Below are positions 5,783-6,324 of a DNA stretch of 6,324 nt, in pieces. Origin of the DNA: Alphaproteobacteria bacterium (GTDB lineage: Bacteria; Pseudomonadota; Alphaproteobacteria; Paracaedibacterales; CAIULA01); NCBI GenBank assembly GCA_019751935.1, contig JAIEMR010000058.1, positions 1 to 6,324 of the forward strand, given 5' to 3'. Position 1 is the first letter of the stretch, and every line of letters starts with the position of its first letter. The notes under the pieces are model-generated. The model was not told the origin of the DNA and made no database searches. It saw only the letters and a list, made by a program, of their open reading frames with translations. A program made the translations under genes and the position numbers.

Positions 5783-6324
5783 TTAAATCTTGCTTTCCTT
5801 TCCTGTGATCAAGCGATGAATGTTTTGACGGTGCGTAAACAATATAAGAATGCTTAAAGCAATGGAAAAATAGGCAAGGGAATAGCTGGCTTTTTCTAAT
5901 CCTATAAATATAAAAGATAGAAAAGGGGAGAGGCAAAAAGCAACAAGAGCAGACAAGGATGAGATTTTTCCTATTTTGGCAACCAAAAGCCAAACCAGTG
6001 CAATCAAAAGTCCTAAAAGGGGATTAATGGCAAGATAGGCACCTAAAGCTGTTGCGACTCCTTTTCCTCCTTTAAAGCCAAGCCATACGGGAAAAACATG
6101 TCCTAAAACGGCTGCCATTGCAGCTATATACATCACCGAAGGGTCTTGATTATAGGTGCATATGACAGGGATTGCTCCTTTTATGACGTCACATATTAAT
6201 GTAAATGCAGCTAATTTCTTATTGCCCGTTCTAAGGACGTTTGTCGCTCCAATATTACCAGATCCAATTTCTCTTATATCTCCTAAGCCCGCATAACGTG
6301 TCAAAAGGAGGCCAAAAGGGATAG
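5783..6324 (-). CDS. plsY: PlsY, acyl-phosphate glycerol-3-phosphate acyltransferase (N-terminus outside window)
   Basis: PlsY is an integral inner-membrane enzyme that transfers the acyl group from acyl-phosphate (made by PlsX) to glycerol-3-phosphate, the first step of phospholipid synthesis; PlsC then adds the second chain. The window shows the last 179 codons; relatives are about 200 residues, so only some 15-25 are missing. The visible part begins IPFGLLLTRYAGLGD, which continues the family's N-terminal helix. The TTG at 6304 lies inside that helix and is not the start. The three conserved motifs are present, numbered from the first complete codon: GSGNIGATN (20-28), GHVFPVWLGFKGGKGVAT (74-91, including the phosphate-binding glycine loop) and THRQNIHRL (163-171). 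Several hydrophobic helices lie between them, and the protein ends in a short polar tail. The gene reads intact up to the window edge. Confidence 0.95.
   Translation of the reverse strand, partial: IPFGLLLTRYAGLGDIREIGSGNIGATNVLRTGNKKLAAFTLICDVIKGAIPVICTYNQDPSVMYIAAMAAVLGHVFPVWLGFKGGKGVATALGAYLAINPLLGLLIALVWLLVAKIGKISSLSALVAFCLSPFLSFIFIGLEKASYSLAYFSIALSILILFTHRQNIHRLITGKESKI

Noticed and set aside
5754..5993. 79-codon minus-strand frame overlapping the 3' end of plsY
   Set aside because: Different frame within plsY; Cys- and His-rich translation with no domain, typical of an out-of-frame reading.

Overview
The window looks like a piece of an AT-rich alphaproteobacterial chromosome, and my best guess is a host-associated or intracellular lineage such as Holosporales or a Rickettsiales relative. 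This is inferred from three things: the style of the PlsY, UbiE and MlaD proteins, the low GC content, and a cluster of GC-rich palindromic repeats in an otherwise AT-rich intergenic region. I could not run a search to confirm the taxon. All six recognisable genes are on the minus strand, so transcription runs from high to low coordinates.

In transcription order: (1) plsY, membrane glycerol-3-phosphate acyltransferase, which runs off the right edge and lacks its N-terminus. (2) A serine D-Ala-D-Ala carboxypeptidase (peptidase S11) with a TTG start, a near-consensus sigma70 promoter just upstream, and a long disordered basic tail. (3) A 200-base intergenic region with a good extended -10 promoter and a leader of about 135 bases. 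(4) A tight three-gene unit: two tandem paralogous ABC substrate-binding proteins (TrpX/COG2984 type) that overlap by 8 bases, then ubiE, whose ribosome binding site overlaps the stop of the second. (5) A 236-base AT-rich gap with at best a weak promoter. (6) mlaD, a short single-MCE-domain lipid transport protein. (7) About 417 bases without a convincing gene, holding three GC-rich inverted repeats.

Most of the genes concern the cell envelope: phospholipid synthesis (plsY), peptidoglycan trimming (the carboxypeptidase), lipid trafficking between membranes (mlaD), solute capture in the periplasm (the two binding proteins) and quinone synthesis (ubiE). No permease or ATPase for the binding proteins, and no mlaE/mlaF, lies in the window.

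I found no RNA gene, CRISPR array, transposase or phage gene, and no convincing new system. The points most worth a second look are the orphan, apparently membrane-anchored binding-protein pair sharing a transcript with ubiE, the unusual carboxypeptidase tail, the leader ahead of the binding-protein genes, and the composite palindromic repeats.
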